A DNA stretch of 64,000 nt from an uncultured Ruminococcus sp. (GCA_934463425.1 CAKSJP010000010.1:1-64000), one strand, 5' to 3'. Numbered from the stretch's first letter, positions 1 to 7,980 are shown. Numbers and translations: made by a program. The notes: generated from the sequence alone by a model not told the origin.

Positions 1-1
1 T

Positions 2-77
2 TCCTCTATAGCTCAGTCGGTAGAGCATGCGGCTGTTAACCGCAGGGTCGTTGGTTCGAGTCCAACTGGAGGAGCCA
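2..77 (+). tRNA. tRNA-Asn (anticodon GTT)
   Basis: Folds as a full cloverleaf: acceptor TCCTCTA pairs with TGGAGGA, the D stem is GCTC/GAGC, the anticodon loop is CTGTTAA (GTT, Asn), and the T arm is GTTGG-TTCGAGT-CCAAC. The 3' CCA is encoded at 75-77. The gene begins at the second base of the window, so its promoter or any upstream co-transcribed tRNA lies outside. Confidence 0.97.
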
Positions 78-83
78 AAGTAA

Positions 84-112
84 GCGAATCACATTTGTGG
101 TTCGCTTTTTTG
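84..112 (+). terminator. Intrinsic terminator of tRNA-Asn
   Basis: A 9-bp stem (84-92 with 97-105, one G-T pair) with a 4-base loop is followed by a T tract. It lies 6 bases after the tRNA CCA end. Confidence 0.9.
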
Positions 113-137
113 TTTGCAAAACAATTGCTTCATAAAG

Positions 138-177
138 AGAAAGCGCATCCGATCATAAGTTATTGGATGCGCTTTCT
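138..177. terminator. Perfect 13-bp hairpin between the two tRNA genes
   Basis: AGAAAGCGCATCC (138-150) pairs perfectly with 165-177 around a 14-base loop. It has only a weak T tract on either side, so it could be a backup bidirectional terminator between the oppositely oriented tRNA genes. Confidence 0.5.
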
Positions 178-197
178 TGTGATACTATAAATGAACA

Positions 198-228
198 CAA
201 AAAAGCCGCCACATTTGTGACGGCTTTT
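198..228 (-). terminator. Intrinsic terminator of tRNA-Trp
   Basis: Read on the minus strand, AGCCGTCAC and GTGGCGGCT form a stem followed by a T run, just downstream of tRNA-Trp. Confidence 0.88.
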
Positions 229-232
229 GATT

Positions 233-308
233 TGGCAGGGGCACCAAGAATCGAACTCGGGACACGTGGTTTTGGAGACCACTGCTCTACCAGCTGAGCT
301 ATACCCCT
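233..308 (-). tRNA. tRNA-Trp (anticodon CCA)
   Basis: On the minus strand the sequence starts AGGGGTATAGCTCAGCTGG and has the anticodon loop CTCCAAA (CCA, Trp), T loop TTCGATT and an encoded 3' CCA at 233-235. The acceptor AGGGGTA pairs with TGCCCCT. It is a single-gene unit with its own promoter and terminator. Confidence 0.97.
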
Positions 309-347
309 AAATGAATTGTTTTATACAGGAAACCTGCAACATAAATT

Positions 348-376
348 ATTATAGCACAAAAAATCTGGCTTGTCAA
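348..376 (-). promoter_or_regulatory. Consensus sigma-A promoter of tRNA-Trp
   Basis: On the minus strand TTGACA (371-376) is followed after exactly 17 bases by TATAAT (348-353). Both hexamers are perfect, and the -10 box lies about 40 bases upstream of the tRNA. Confidence 0.93.
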
Positions 377-512
377 CTGCTTTTTGCAATTTTTTTTATT
401 TGACATTTGCATAAAATAGATACATTTTCAGAAAAGCACCGTATTCCGGCAAGAATGGGGTGGAAAAGGGGAAAAATGCGTTGTTATTCTGACAAAAGCC
501 GACAGCAGAATT

Positions 513-521
513 TGATATAAT
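513..521 (+). promoter_or_regulatory. Extended -10 promoter for the Spo0A_C-like gene
   Basis: TGATATAAT is an extended -10 element 61 bases before the start codon at 582. No good -35 box is seen at 17 bases, as expected for extended -10 promoters. The 270 bases between the tRNA-Trp gene and this gene otherwise hold only the two promoters. Confidence 0.6.
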
Positions 522-581
522 AGACCTTGTCGGAATGCCCTGCAGCAGGCGTTCCAGCAGGTCTGATAAAAGGAGGCTTTT

Positions 582-848
582 ATGATGCAGAATCTTTGGA
601 AACAGGTGGCGGGTCAGTATCATGTCTCTGCGGCAGAAGTGCAGGCGGAAATCAGTGCGGCAATCTCCCAGGGCATGTGCGACCCTGATCCATCAGTGCA
701 GCAGGCGTGGAAAGAGGTCCCCAGCAGTGACGAGATTCCGAATCCGGAAGAAGTTGTGGCATGGATTGCGGCGCAGCTTTTGGGAGCGGGATTGCTGCCG
801 AATGCGGACGCTGTTTCGGAGCGCCCTGAATATGCTGTCAAACGGTAA
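582..848 (+). CDS. Small Spo0A C-terminal-domain-like protein
   Basis: The 88-residue product resembles the C-terminal DNA-binding domain of Spo0A (Spo0A_C). The LWKQVAGQYHVSAAEVQAEI stretch lines up with the Spo0A segment LYPDIAKKF..TASRVERAI, and PNPEEVVAWIAAQLL lines up with PTNSEFIAMVADKL. It has no receiver domain, and the basic residues of the Spo0A recognition helix (RAIRHAI) are replaced by EISAAIS, so Spo0A-like DNA binding is doubtful. A strong AGGAGG lies at about 571-576, and two adjacent ATG codons (582, 585) are possible starts. It is monocistronic, with an extended -10 promoter upstream and a terminator downstream. The role is unknown; the similarity was judged by eye from remembered family sequence. 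Confidence 0.65.
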   Translation: MMQNLWKQVAGQYHVSAAEVQAEISAAISQGMCDPDPSVQQAWKEVPSSDEIPNPEEVVAWIAAQLLGAGLLPNADAVSERPEYAVKR

Positions 849-884
849 ACATACCCCCGCGCAGCATCGGAAAAATCCACACAG

Positions 885-910
885 AGGACGGCAAAACGCC
901 GTCCTTTTTG
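885..910 (+). terminator. Intrinsic terminator
   Basis: AGGACGGC (885-892) and GCCGTCCT (898-905) form a stem followed by TTTTT. It ends the Spo0A_C-like gene. Confidence 0.9.
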
Positions 911-956
911 TGTTTCTTGATTCATAAAAAATCCAAACAAACCGCCGTAAAATCCC

Positions 957-985
957 TTGCATCTTTTGGAAATGTGTGCTATACT
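957..985 (+). promoter_or_regulatory. Promoter of the COG0523 pair
   Basis: TTGCAT (957-962), a 17-base spacer and TATACT (980-985), about 70 bases before the start at 1055. No clear Zur-type palindrome was recognised nearby. Confidence 0.75.
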
Positions 986-1054
986 AAATAGTATGCGGTG
1001 TATGCGCGGCTTATTCCGGGACACCGACATTGAAGAGAAAGAAGTGCAAATACA

Positions 1055-2176
1055 ATGACAAAAATCACGATATTTTCCGGCTTTTTGGGTGCCGGTAAAA
1101 CTACATTGATTCAAAAACTGATCCGCGAAGGCTATGTCGGCGAAAAGCTGGTACTCATCGAAAATGAATTTGGTGAGATCGGCATCGACGGCGGCTTTTT
1201 GCAGGATGCCGGCGTGGAGATCACAGAAATGAACTCCGGCTGCATCTGCTGCAGTCTGGTGGGCGATTTCGGTAAGGCGCTGGAAAAGGTTCTGGAACAG
1301 TACCACCCGGATCGCATCCTGATCGAACCGTCCGGCGTGGGCAAGCTGAGCGACGTTATCCGCGCTGTGCAGAACATTCACGCACACGATGTGGAACTGG
1401 ACGGCTTTACCACTGTAGTCGATGCCAAGAAGTGCAAAATGTATCAGAAAAACTTCGGTGAATTTTTCAATAACCAGATCACTTATGCAAGCTGCCTGAT
1501 TCTGAGCCATACTGCCGGCCTGTCTCAGGAGAAACTGGACGACTGCGTGCGCCGCCTGCGTACCTGCAACGAAAAAGCGCCCATCGTTACCACGGACTGG
1601 GATCAGCTCACCGGCAAGCAGCTGGTAGAGGCAATGACCCAGAAGAACACCCTGGATGATGAGCTTCAGGAGTTGCTGGCTGAGGCGGCAGAGCATGACC
1701 ATCACCACCATCATGATCACGAGCATGAGCACGAACATCATCACGATCATGAGGAACATGACGAGAGCTGCACCTGCGGCTGCCATGACCACGAGCATCA
1801 TCATCACGATCATGAACATGAGGAACACGATGAGAACTGCACCTGCGGCTGCCACGATCATGACCACGATCATGAGCATCATCACCACCACCATGCTGAT
1901 GAGGTATTCACCAGCTGGGGCGTAGAGTCTGCGCAGAAATATACCCAGGACGAGATCACCAATGCGCTGAAGGCACTGGAAGATGCCGACAAATACGGCA
2001 TGATCCTCCGTGCAAAGGGCATCGTTCCGGCAGAGGACGGCACCTGGATCCATTTCGACTATGTACCGGGCACACCGGATGTCCGCACCGGCAGCGCCGG
2101 CACCACCGGACGGCTCTGTGTCATCGGTTCGGGCATTCATGAGGATGCTCTGGCAGCACTGTTCCACGCAGAATAA
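1055..2176 (+). CDS. CobW/COG0523 GTPase with histidine-rich metal-binding insert
   Basis: The 373-residue G3E-family GTPase is a likely cytosolic metallochaperone that inserts or buffers zinc or a related metal. Walker A is GFLGAGKTT (residues 9-17), the family's CxCC metal motif is C63-I-C65-C66, and EPSG follows at about 91-94. Between the G domain and the CobW C-terminal domain, residues 214-280 are a run of about 67 residues made mostly of His, Asp and Glu, and include two copies of CTCGCHDH (Cys 239/241/243 and 262/264/266). Such inserts are known metal reservoirs in this family. It is followed after 15 bases by a second COG0523-like gene and is probably co-transcribed with it. The specific metal cannot be read from the sequence. 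Confidence 0.9.
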   Translation: MTKITIFSGFLGAGKTTLIQKLIREGYVGEKLVLIENEFGEIGIDGGFLQDAGVEITEMNSGCICCSLVGDFGKALEKVLEQYHPDRILIEPSGVGKLSDVIRAVQNIHAHDVELDGFTTVVDAKKCKMYQKNFGEFFNNQITYASCLILSHTAGLSQEKLDDCVRRLRTCNEKAPIVTTDWDQLTGKQLVEAMTQKNTLDDELQELLAEAAEHDHHHHHDHEHEHEHHHDHEEHDESCTCGCHDHEHHHHDHEHEEHDENCTCGCHDHDHDHEHHHHHHADEVFTSWGVESAQKYTQDEITNALKALEDADKYGMILRAKGIVPAEDGTWIHFDYVPGTPDVRTGSAGTTGRLCVIGSGIHEDALAALFHAE

Positions 2177-2191
2177 AAGGAGGACAACAAC

Positions 2192-3160
2192 ATGGCAGGA
2201 GGACAACAGCCTCAGGAAAACGATGTTCCGGTATACCTGTTTACCGGCTTCCTGGAAGCAGGCAAGACTAAGTTTATCCAGGAGACATTAGAGGACAAGC
2301 GGTTCAATTCCGGCGAAAAGACCATGCTGCTGCTCTGCGAAGAGGGCGAGGAGGAGTACGACATCTCCGCGATGCCCTGTCAGGATATCTACATCCGCAC
2401 CATCGAGGAGCCGGAAGAACTGAACCCGGCACATCTGGAAGAACTGCTGAAAGAATGCGGCGCGACCCGAGTGGTGCTGGAATATAACGGCATGTGGCAG
2501 CTCCAGCAGCTGTTTCAGAATCTCCCGGACGATTGGGCAGTATATCAGGAAATGTTCTTTGCAGATGCGACTACATTCCTGCAGTATAACGCCAATATGC
2601 GCAGCCTGGTGGTCGATAAGCTGAACACCTGCGAACTGGTGGTATTCAACCGGTTCGGCAAGGACATGGACAAGATGGAGTTCCATAAGATCGTCCGCGG
2701 TGTCAGCCGCCGGACGGATATTGCCTATGAATACACCGACAATCATGTGGAATACGACGAGATCGAAGATCCGCTGCCGTTCGACGTGAATGCACCGGTG
2801 ATCCGCCTGGCAGATACCGACTTTGCCCTGTGGTATCGGGACATTATGGAAGATCCGAAGAAGTATGACGGCAAGACCGTTTCCTTCCGCGGCATTGTGG
2901 CAGTAGACCCAAAGTTTCCGCCCAATACCTTTGCAGTGGGCAGACATGTAATGACCTGCTGCGTAGAGGATATCACCTATAGCTGCGTTGTGGCGGAGTG
3001 GGAAAAGGCAAATATGCTCCAGACACGGCAGTGGGTACAGGTGACCGGAACGCTCCATGTGCAGAAGCATAAGCTGTACCGCGGAAAAGGTCCGGTATTG
3101 CAGGTGCAGGAGGTCGTTATGACCAGCGCACCGGAACAGGAAGTCGCGACGTTTTATTAA
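2192..3160 (+). CDS. COG0523-like P-loop protein fused to a YcgQ/TIGR03943-like C-terminal domain
   Basis: The 322-residue protein begins with a diverged CobW-type P-loop (GFLEAGKTKF, residues 19-28). It lacks the CxCC motif, and the usual EPSG is changed to EYNG. The last 115 or so residues (YDGKTVSFRGIVAVD, then MTCCVEDITYSCVV, then QWVQVTGTL) resemble the C-terminal domain of the YcgQ/TIGR03943 proteins, which in Bacillus are encoded next to a permease and a Zur-regulated COG0523 GTPase. Here both parts sit in one chain directly after a COG0523 GTPase, with AAGGAGG before the start. No membrane segment is seen. A role in metal allocation is inferred from the partner gene. The fusion was recognised by motif only. 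Confidence 0.75.
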   Translation: MAGGQQPQENDVPVYLFTGFLEAGKTKFIQETLEDKRFNSGEKTMLLLCEEGEEEYDISAMPCQDIYIRTIEEPEELNPAHLEELLKECGATRVVLEYNGMWQLQQLFQNLPDDWAVYQEMFFADATTFLQYNANMRSLVVDKLNTCELVVFNRFGKDMDKMEFHKIVRGVSRRTDIAYEYTDNHVEYDEIEDPLPFDVNAPVIRLADTDFALWYRDIMEDPKKYDGKTVSFRGIVAVDPKFPPNTFAVGRHVMTCCVEDITYSCVVAEWEKANMLQTRQWVQVTGTLHVQKHKLYRGKGPVLQVQEVVMTSAPEQEVATFY

Positions 3161-3218
3161 GGCGGATCGCTGCCTTTATATACGGTGAAAATTGCGCCGG
3201 AAAGTAAAGTTTTTCGAT

Positions 3219-3428
3219 CCAGCAGTTTTTCAAAAATGCTGGCGGGGTCCAGGGCGAGAAGCCCTGGTCGCTGTCCGCAGACAGCGAAATCTCTGCGCCA
3301 TGCTTTTGGCGCACGGAGAAAAGGGTGAGAAAATCGACAGATTTTCGAGGGGAAGCGAACACGACCGCTTCCCCTGGCTGCCCTTTTTCAAAATCAATAT
3401 TTTGGAAATGTCCCAGTGGGACATTTCC
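3219..3428 (-). repeat. Serial-hairpin repeat, copy 1 (inverted)
   Basis: This is one of three copies of a roughly 210-bp element built from seven consecutive hairpins (others at 5884-6094 and 35953-36166), here reversed. It fills most of the 340-base gap between the COG0523 gene and the deacetylase gene. Compared with the other copies, two stems carry paired changes that keep pairing (GGAAATGTCCC/GGGACATTTCC and GGGGAAGCG/CGCTTCCCC). Open frames crossing it are by-products of the repeat. Confidence 0.9.
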
Positions 3429-3497
3429 AACGTATTATCACCCCCATTCCGCACAAACTTCCTACAGCTGCAAATGCAGCAAGGGAGGCGAATGCAG

Positions 3498-4244
3498 ATG
3501 AGAAACCATTGGACAACCGGACTGCTGTCCGGTCTGCTGACGGTGGCGGTGCTCCCGGTACCTCCGGTCAGTGCCGTCAGCGGTGAAGTCATCGGCTATG
3601 GGCAGGGAACTGCTGTGGACAGTGAAAACCGTCCCCAGGATGCTGTGGCATTCGACGCGCAGTACGCCAGGTACGATGCCTATGCCACCACACCCGACCG
3701 CAGCCGGATTCTCTTGACCTTTGACCAGGGCTATGAAAACGGCTATACCGCACAGATTCTGGACACCCTGAAAGAAAAGCAGGTGCGCGCCATCTTTTTC
3801 CTCACCGGCGACTACGCCAAAAAGGAAACTGATCTGGTGAACCGTATGATCGCGGAGGGGCACGTCCTGGGCAACCACGGCATGACGCATGCCAGTCTGC
3901 CCACGCTCACCGAGGCAGAAGCTAAGGCGGAGATCCTGGATCTGCACCAGTATGTGCTGGACAATTACGGCTATGAGATGCAGTATTTCCGCTGCCCCTG
4001 CGGAGAATATTCCGAAGCGGCACTGGAGACCGCACAGAACTGCGGCTATCGCACCTTGTTCTGGAGCGATGCCTATGTGGACTGGAAAACCGACGCACAG
4101 CCCGACCCGGCACAGTCTCTGGAACGGCTGAAGGAACACGCTCACGGCGGCGAGATCCTGCTGCTGCACGCAGTATCCTCGACCAATGCGGCGATTCTGG
4201 GCGACCTGATCGACGAATTCCGTGCAGAGGGCTATATCTTGTAA
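3498..4244 (+). CDS. pdaA: PdaA-like polysaccharide deacetylase (NodB fold)
   Basis: The 248-residue secreted enzyme has a signal peptide (about residues 1-24, ending near VSA) and a NodB domain. Motif 1 is LTFDQGYENGYT, close to the TFDNGYENGYT of Bacillus PdaA. The zinc ligands lie in GNHGMTH, motif 3 is FRCPCGEYSE (FRPPRG in PdaA), and the C-terminal motif is LLLHAVSS. PdaA removes the acetyl group from N-acetylmuramic acid during spore cortex muramic lactam formation, which fits the spore protease gene in this window. GGGAGG at 3483-3488 favours the ATG at 3498; the in-frame ATG at 3492 is only 3 bases away. Longer frames extending into the upstream repeat are not credible. The RPPRG arginine is replaced, so activity on the same substrate is not certain. 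Confidence 0.85.
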   Translation: MRNHWTTGLLSGLLTVAVLPVPPVSAVSGEVIGYGQGTAVDSENRPQDAVAFDAQYARYDAYATTPDRSRILLTFDQGYENGYTAQILDTLKEKQVRAIFFLTGDYAKKETDLVNRMIAEGHVLGNHGMTHASLPTLTEAEAKAEILDLHQYVLDNYGYEMQYFRCPCGEYSEAALETAQNCGYRTLFWSDAYVDWKTDAQPDPAQSLERLKEHAHGGEILLLHAVSSTNAAILGDLIDEFRAEGYIL

Positions 4245-4252
4245 ACCATTAA

Positions 4253-4282
4253 AACAACTCGGCTTTGGTCGGGTTGTTTTTG
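4253..4282 (+). terminator. Intrinsic terminator of pdaA-like gene
   Basis: AACAACTCG and CGGGTTGTT form a stem with one G-T pair, followed by TTTTT. Confidence 0.85.
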
Positions 4283-4383
4283 CATCGTGCGGCAAAGTTA
4301 TGCATATCCTACAATGATAGTATGATTTCATAATGCTCACTGTGTGCAAAGTGTCAAATTCTAAAAAACGCATAGAAAACCTA

Positions 4384-4412
4384 TTGACACGATAGGTGAA
4401 ATGTGATATAAT
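4384..4412 (+). promoter_or_regulatory. Consensus promoter of metY
   Basis: TTGACA (4384-4389), 17 bases, TATAAT (4407-4412). The leader to the start at 4481 is about 60 bases and shows no S-box or T-box-like structure. Confidence 0.92.
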
Positions 4413-4480
4413 ACAACCACAGCAAAAAAACAAACCGAAAGCCCCGCAGGGCGCGGACGAAATAGAAAGGAAAGATCATC

Positions 4481-5770
4481 ATGGCAAATCAGGAATATCG
4501 TTTTGAAACCAAGCAGGTACATGTGGGACAGGAACAGCCGGATCCCACCACAGACGCAAGAGCAGTGCCGATCTATGCGACCACATCTTATGTGTTCAAG
4601 GATTCTGCACAGGCAGCCGGCCGCTTCGGTCTGACCGAACCGGGCAACATCTACACCCGTCTGATGAACCCGACCAACGATGTGTTTGAAAAGCGTATTG
4701 CAGCACTGGAAAACGGCGCAGCAGCACTGGCGACAGCAACCGGTTCTGCAGCCATCGACTACGCCATCCGCAATATTGCATGCAGCGGTGACCACATCGT
4801 CTCTTCTCAGACGGTTTACGGCGGCACTTATAACCTGTTCGCAAACACCTATGCAGAGATCGGCATCGAGACTACTTTCGTGGATGCACACGATCCGGCA
4901 AACATCGAAGCAGCCATCCGTCCGAACACCAAGGCAGTTTATGTAGAGTCCCTGGGCAACCCGAACTCCGACGTTGTTGATATGGAAGCGATCGCAGAGA
5001 TCGCCCACAAGCATGGCCTGCCGCTGATCGTGGACAACACCTTTGCAACACCGTTCCTGTTCCGTCCGCTGGAACACGGCGCAGACGTTGTGGTACACTC
5101 CGCAACCAAGTTTATCGGCGGCCATGGTACTGTTATGGGCGGTGTCGTTGTAGACGGCGGCAAGTTCGACTGGGCAGCAAGCGACAAGTTCCCGGGACTG
5201 TCCAAGCCGAATCCGTCTTATCACGGCGTTGTATTCACCGAAGCTTGCGGCAATATCGCTTATATCATGAAGCTCCGCACCACACTGATGCGTGATACCG
5301 GTGCGACACTGTCCCCGTTCCATTCGTTCCTGCTGCTCCAGGGGCTGGAGACACTGTCCCTGCGGGTAGAGCGCCATGTAGAGAACGCCCTGAAGGTGGT
5401 AGACTACCTGAAGAATCATCCCATGGTCAAGAAGGTCAACCACCCGTCTCAGGCAACCGGCAAGGATCTGGAACTGTACAACAAGTATTATCCCAACGGC
5501 GGCGCATCCATCTTCACCTTTGAGCTGAACGGCACCAAGGAGCAGGCACAGAAGTTCACAGAGTCTCTGAACATCTTCTCCCTGCTGGCAAATGTAGCAG
5601 ACGTAAAGTCTCTGGTCATTCACCCGGCATCCACCACACACTCTCAGATGACAGAGGAAGAGCTGCTGGCAGCCGGCATCACACCGACCACCGTTCGCCT
5701 GTCCATCGGTATCGAGCACATCGATGATATCCTGGCAGATCTGGAGCAGGGCTTCGAGGCTGTCAAGTAA
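4481..5770 (+). CDS. metY: O-acetylhomoserine sulfhydrylase (Cys/Met metabolism PLP enzyme)
   Basis: The 429-residue, full-length enzyme of the Cys/Met gamma-lyase family makes homocysteine from O-acetylhomoserine and sulfide. The PLP lysine is K210 in [20 protein letters not shown], near residue 58, carries the tyrosine and arginine that contact PLP phosphate from the neighbouring subunit. The N-terminus ([20 protein letters not shown]) and the long loop around [19 protein letters not shown] are typical of MetY rather than MetB or MetC. It is monocistronic, with its own consensus promoter and terminator. GAAAGGA lies before the ATG. Confidence 0.93.
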   Translation: MANQEYRFETKQVHVGQEQPDPTTDARAVPIYATTSYVFKDSAQAAGRFGLTEPGNIYTRLMNPTNDVFEKRIAALENGAAALATATGSAAIDYAIRNIACSGDHIVSSQTVYGGTYNLFANTYAEIGIETTFVDAHDPANIEAAIRPNTKAVYVESLGNPNSDVVDMEAIAEIAHKHGLPLIVDNTFATPFLFRPLEHGADVVVHSATKFIGGHGTVMGGVVVDGGKFDWAASDKFPGLSKPNPSYHGVVFTEACGNIAYIMKLRTTLMRDTGATLSPFHSFLLLQGLETLSLRVERHVENALKVVDYLKNHPMVKKVNHPSQATGKDLELYNKYYPNGGASIFTFELNGTKEQAQKFTESLNIFSLLANVADVKSLVIHPASTTHSQMTEEELLAAGITPTTVRLSIGIEHIDDILADLEQGFEAVK

Positions 5771-5812
5771 GCGCGATCCAAAGCATGAAGTAAGAGAAAT
5801 AGAGAGAAAAGA

Positions 5813-5854
5813 AGCGGGGAGCGCTGGGAGATCGCGGCAGTCCCCGCTTTTTTG
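5813..5854 (+). terminator. Intrinsic terminator of metY
   Basis: AGCGGGGA (5813-5820) pairs with TCCCCGCT (5841-5848), followed by six T. Confidence 0.92.
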
Positions 5855-5883
5855 TTCCCGGATATGGTCGTGTGTGTTTCGTT

Positions 5884-6094
5884 GAAAATGTCCCACCGGG
5901 ACATTTTCAAGGCACTACTTTTCCGAAAAGGGCAGCCAGGGAAAGCGGTCGTGTTCGCTTTCCCTCGAAAATCTGTCGATTTTCTCACCCTTTTCTCCGT
6001 GCGCCAAAAGCATGGCGCAGAGATTTCGCTGTCTGCGGACAGCGACCAGGGCTTCTCGCCCTGGACCTCGCCAGCATTTTTGAAAAACTGCTGG
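5884..6094 (+). repeat. Serial-hairpin repeat, copy 2
   Basis: Seven hairpins lie in series. Their stems are GAAAATGTCCC, GGGAAAGCG, GAAAATC, GCGCCA, CGCTGTC, CCAGGGC and CCAGCA plus a T/A run, each followed within 3-12 bases by its complement. It sits between metY and nifS. In this copy alone, a 14-bp sequence at the left edge (GTTGAAAATGTCCC, 5881-5894) recurs inverted at 6199-6212, which could mark the ends of a 332-bp element. Confidence 0.92.
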
Positions 6095-6232
6095 AGCGAA
6101 AAACTTTATTTTCTTGGAACAACGAAAAATGTTGAAAATCTTATTGCACGCAAATCAACGAAACGGCTGTCTAAGACTCTTCTGCGTGCGCCCTTTTAAG
6201 GGACATTTTCAACAAGAAACGGAGGAATCCCC

Positions 6233-7420
6233 TTGCAAATCTACGCTGACAATGCAGCCACCACAAAACCCTGCAAAGCGGCGATCCGCGCCATGGTGAA
6301 CTGCCTGGAACAAAACTACGGCAATCCGTCCAGTATCCACCATGTGGGACAGGCTGCCGCAGAAGCGCTGTTACAGGCGCGGCAGGACATCGCGGACTGT
6401 CTGGGCTGTACCGCCCGTGAGATCTACTTCACCTCCGGCGGCAGCGAAGCCGATAACCAGGCGCTGCGCTCTGCCGCCTATGCCGGTGCAAAGGCAGGCA
6501 AAAAGCATATCATTTCCACCGCCATCGAGCATCACGCCATTCTCCATACCCTGAAGCAGCTGGAAGAAGAGGGCTTTTCCGTGACGCTTCTGGAGGTCTC
6601 CGATACCGGCATGGTCACCCCGGAGCAGGTCGCCGCGGCCATTCGCCCGGACACCTGTCTGGTGAGCATCATGTTTGCCAACAACGAGATCGGCACCATC
6701 GAACCCATTGCAGAGATCGGCGCAGTCTGCCGGGAAAAGGGCGTGCTGTTCCACACTGACGCAGTGCAGGCGGTGGGGCATATCCCGGTGCACCTGTCAG
6801 AGCTGCCGGTGGATATGCTCTCCCTGTCCGGGCATAAGTTTTACGGGCCAAAGGGCGTGGGTGTGCTGTTTGCCCGGCGGGGCACTGCCCTGCGCAGTCT
6901 CATCTGCGGCGGCGCACAGGAACGGGGCAGGCGCGCCGGAACGGAAAACCTCCCCGGGATTCTGGGGATGGCGGCGGCGCTGAAAGAAGCCTGCGCCCAT
7001 CTTGCCGAAAATGCCGCCTATGTGTCCGGGCTTCGGGATAAGCTCATTGCTGGACTGGAACAGATTCCCCACAGCATTCTCAGCGGCGACCGGGAGCAGC
7101 GTCTGCCGGGCAATGTGAACTTCTGCTTCGAGGGTGTCGAGGGAGAAGCGCTGCTGCTGCTGCTGGATGCCAAGGGCATTTGCGCCTCTTCCGGCTCTGC
7201 CTGCACCTCCGGCTCTCTTGACCCCAGCCATGTGCTGCTGGCGGTGGGCGTGCCCTACGAAGCGGCGCACGGCTCGCTGCGGCTGTCGCTGTCGGCGGCG
7301 AACACCCCGGAGGAGATCGACTATCTTATTGCACAGGTGACCGCCGTGACAGCGCGCCTGCGGAGCATGTCTCCGGTGTGGCGAGATCTGGAAGAAGGGA
7401 GAAAGCCCCATGTTATATAG
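6233..7420 (+). CDS. nifS: Cysteine desulfurase (NifS/IscS)
   Basis: The 395-residue PLP enzyme takes sulfur from cysteine for Fe-S cluster or tRNA thiolation pathways. The PLP lysine is K202 in LSGHKFYGPKG. The persulfide cysteine is C324 in SSGSACTSG, the loop type of NifS/IscS rather than SufS. The N-terminus IYADNAATT and the motif NNEIGTIEP also fit. The start is a TTG at 6233, chosen because GGAGG (6221-6225) stands 7 bases before it and the conserved N-terminus begins there. It overlaps the scaffold gene at 7410 by 11 bases. No iscR is adjacent. Confidence 0.92.
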   Translation: MQIYADNAATTKPCKAAIRAMVNCLEQNYGNPSSIHHVGQAAAEALLQARQDIADCLGCTAREIYFTSGGSEADNQALRSAAYAGAKAGKKHIISTAIEHHAILHTLKQLEEEGFSVTLLEVSDTGMVTPEQVAAAIRPDTCLVSIMFANNEIGTIEPIAEIGAVCREKGVLFHTDAVQAVGHIPVHLSELPVDMLSLSGHKFYGPKGVGVLFARRGTALRSLICGGAQERGRRAGTENLPGILGMAAALKEACAHLAENAAYVSGLRDKLIAGLEQIPHSILSGDREQRLPGNVNFCFEGVEGEALLLLLDAKGICASSGSACTSGSLDPSHVLLAVGVPYEAAHGSLRLSLSAANTPEEIDYLIAQVTAVTARLRSMSPVWRDLEEGRKPHVI

Positions 7421-7823
7421 CGAAAAGGTGATGGATCACTTTATGAATCCCCGAAACGCCGGGGCAATGGAGGACGCCGACGGCGTGGGACAGGTGGGGA
7501 GCGCCCGGTGCGGCGACTCCATGAAGATCTATCTGAAGATCGAGGACGGCATCATCACAAAAGCGACCTTTGAGACCTTCGGCTGCGGCTCTGCCATCGC
7601 GTCCAGCTCGATGGCAACGGTGCTCATCACCGGAAAGCCCTTGTCCCAGGCGCTGGCGCTGACCAACGAAGCCGTCGCCGAAGCCCTGGACGGCCTGCCG
7701 GAAAAGAAACTGCATTGTTCTGTACTGGCAGAGCAGGCAGTCCGGGCGGCGATCCGGGACTATTACGACCGCAATCATATCCCATACGACCCGGCGGAGC
7801 TGCCGGTCTATGAGGAAGAATAG
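7410..7823 (+). CDS. nifU: Fe-S cluster scaffold IscU/NifU N-terminal domain
   Basis: The 137-residue single-domain scaffold receives sulfur from the upstream NifS. The three cluster-ligand cysteines are present: C34 in ARCGDSM with the adjacent D36, C59 in FGCGSAIASS and C103 in LHCSVLAE. The N-terminus MLYSEKVMDHFMNPRN is typical of this family. It overlaps nifS and ends in a terminator, so the two form a tight operon. Confidence 0.93.
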   Translation: MLYSEKVMDHFMNPRNAGAMEDADGVGQVGSARCGDSMKIYLKIEDGIITKATFETFGCGSAIASSSMATVLITGKPLSQALALTNEAVAEALDGLPEKKLHCSVLAEQAVRAAIRDYYDRNHIPYDPAELPVYEEE

Positions 7824-7834
7824 CTATCACAGAG

Positions 7835-7863
7835 ACCGTGCCTGGAGACAGGCGCGGTTTTTT
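7835..7863 (+). terminator. Intrinsic terminator of nifS-nifU
   Basis: ACCGTGCCTG, loop GAGA, CAGGCGCGGT, then six T. Confidence 0.93.
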
Positions 7864-7951
7864 ATTCGACAAAAAACGACAGAATTTTTGTAATATTTCA
7901 TAGGAGCAGACAATTCTAATTGTGCATAATGTAGAACTTTTATTGTTGATA

Positions 7952-7980
7952 TTGACATATATAGATAAATCGCTTATAAT
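7952..7980 (+). promoter_or_regulatory. Consensus promoter of the dockerin/protease island
   Basis: TTGACA (7952-7957), 17 bases, TATAAT (7975-7980), about 100 bases before the first start codon. The surrounding DNA is markedly AT-rich. Confidence 0.92.

Noticed and set aside
620..2206. A 528-codon open frame on the minus strand
   Set aside because: It is antisense to the histidine-rich COG0523 gene and stays open because of its skewed codon composition. The Met/Val runs mirror His/Asp codons, and it has no domain.
4413..4480. SAM riboswitch before metY
   Set aside because: The leader is only about 60 bases and lacks S-box stems and a terminator.
5852..6299. Several 60-115 codon frames over the hairpin repeat
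   Set aside because: The same translations appear in all repeat copies and in both orientations. They are by-products of the structured repeat.
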